NCBI GenBank assembly: GCA_030643455.1
Contig: DAOWLV010000227.1
Coordinates: 1 to 5,805, forward strand
DNA: 5,805 nucleotides
Direction of reading: 5' to 3'
DNA from: Candidatus Krumholzibacteriia bacterium
GTDB taxonomy: Bacteria; Krumholzibacteriota; Krumholzibacteriia; LZORAL124-64-63
The notes beneath the pieces are model-generated. The model worked only from the letters and a program-made list of their open reading frames with translations. It did not search any database and was not told the origin of the DNA. The number at the start of each line of letters is the position of its first letter. The stretch's first letter is position 1. Both the position numbers and the translations under genes were made by a program. Shown here in pieces: positions 5,799 to 5,805 of this stretch.

Positions 5799-5805
5799 GT
5801 CCGTC

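Overview
This is a GC-rich bacterial window with three complete genes, all on the + strand, and probably the first codons of a fourth gene diverging off the left edge. The large middle protein suggests the organism. It has a signal peptide, tandem choice-of-anchor-D/ASH-type beta-sandwich repeats and a C-terminal FlgD-Ig/type-IX-sorting-like domain starting around an NPFNP motif. That combination is typical of the Fibrobacteres-Chlorobi-Bacteroidetes superphylum and related uncultured lineages (for example Krumholzibacteriota or Eisenbacteria). The lineage is an inference from protein style; no rRNA or other phylogenetic marker is present.

Layout. 1-141: a short intergenic stretch with a possible divergent start codon at 13 (minus strand) and an imperfect inverted repeat. 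142-882: sfsA, an SfsA/PD-(D/E)XK nuclease-family protein, most likely starting at a TTG preceded by a strong Shine-Dalgarno sequence. 883-972: a spacer with a perfect extended -10 promoter (931-939). 973-4401: a secreted protein of 1142 residues in which two copies of an unrecognised domain of about 150 residues bracket six ASH-like repeats, followed by a fibronectin-III-like module and the C-terminal sorting-like domain. 4402-4452: a 51-base gap without a terminator. 4453-5739: a cytosolic GAF + PPM/SpoIIE (RsbU-type) serine phosphatase with all metal-binding aspartates present. 5763-5798: a strong intrinsic terminator.

How the genes fit together. sfsA appears to be its own unit or the end of one. 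The promoter at 931-939 and the terminator after 5739 suggest that the surface protein and the phosphatase form a two-gene transcription unit. No sigma factor, anti-sigma kinase or STAS-domain antagonist lies in the window, so the phosphatase's partner is unknown. The most unusual item is the bookended architecture of the secreted protein. Its flanking domain copies share many identical motifs, and its conserved cysteines are distributed asymmetrically.
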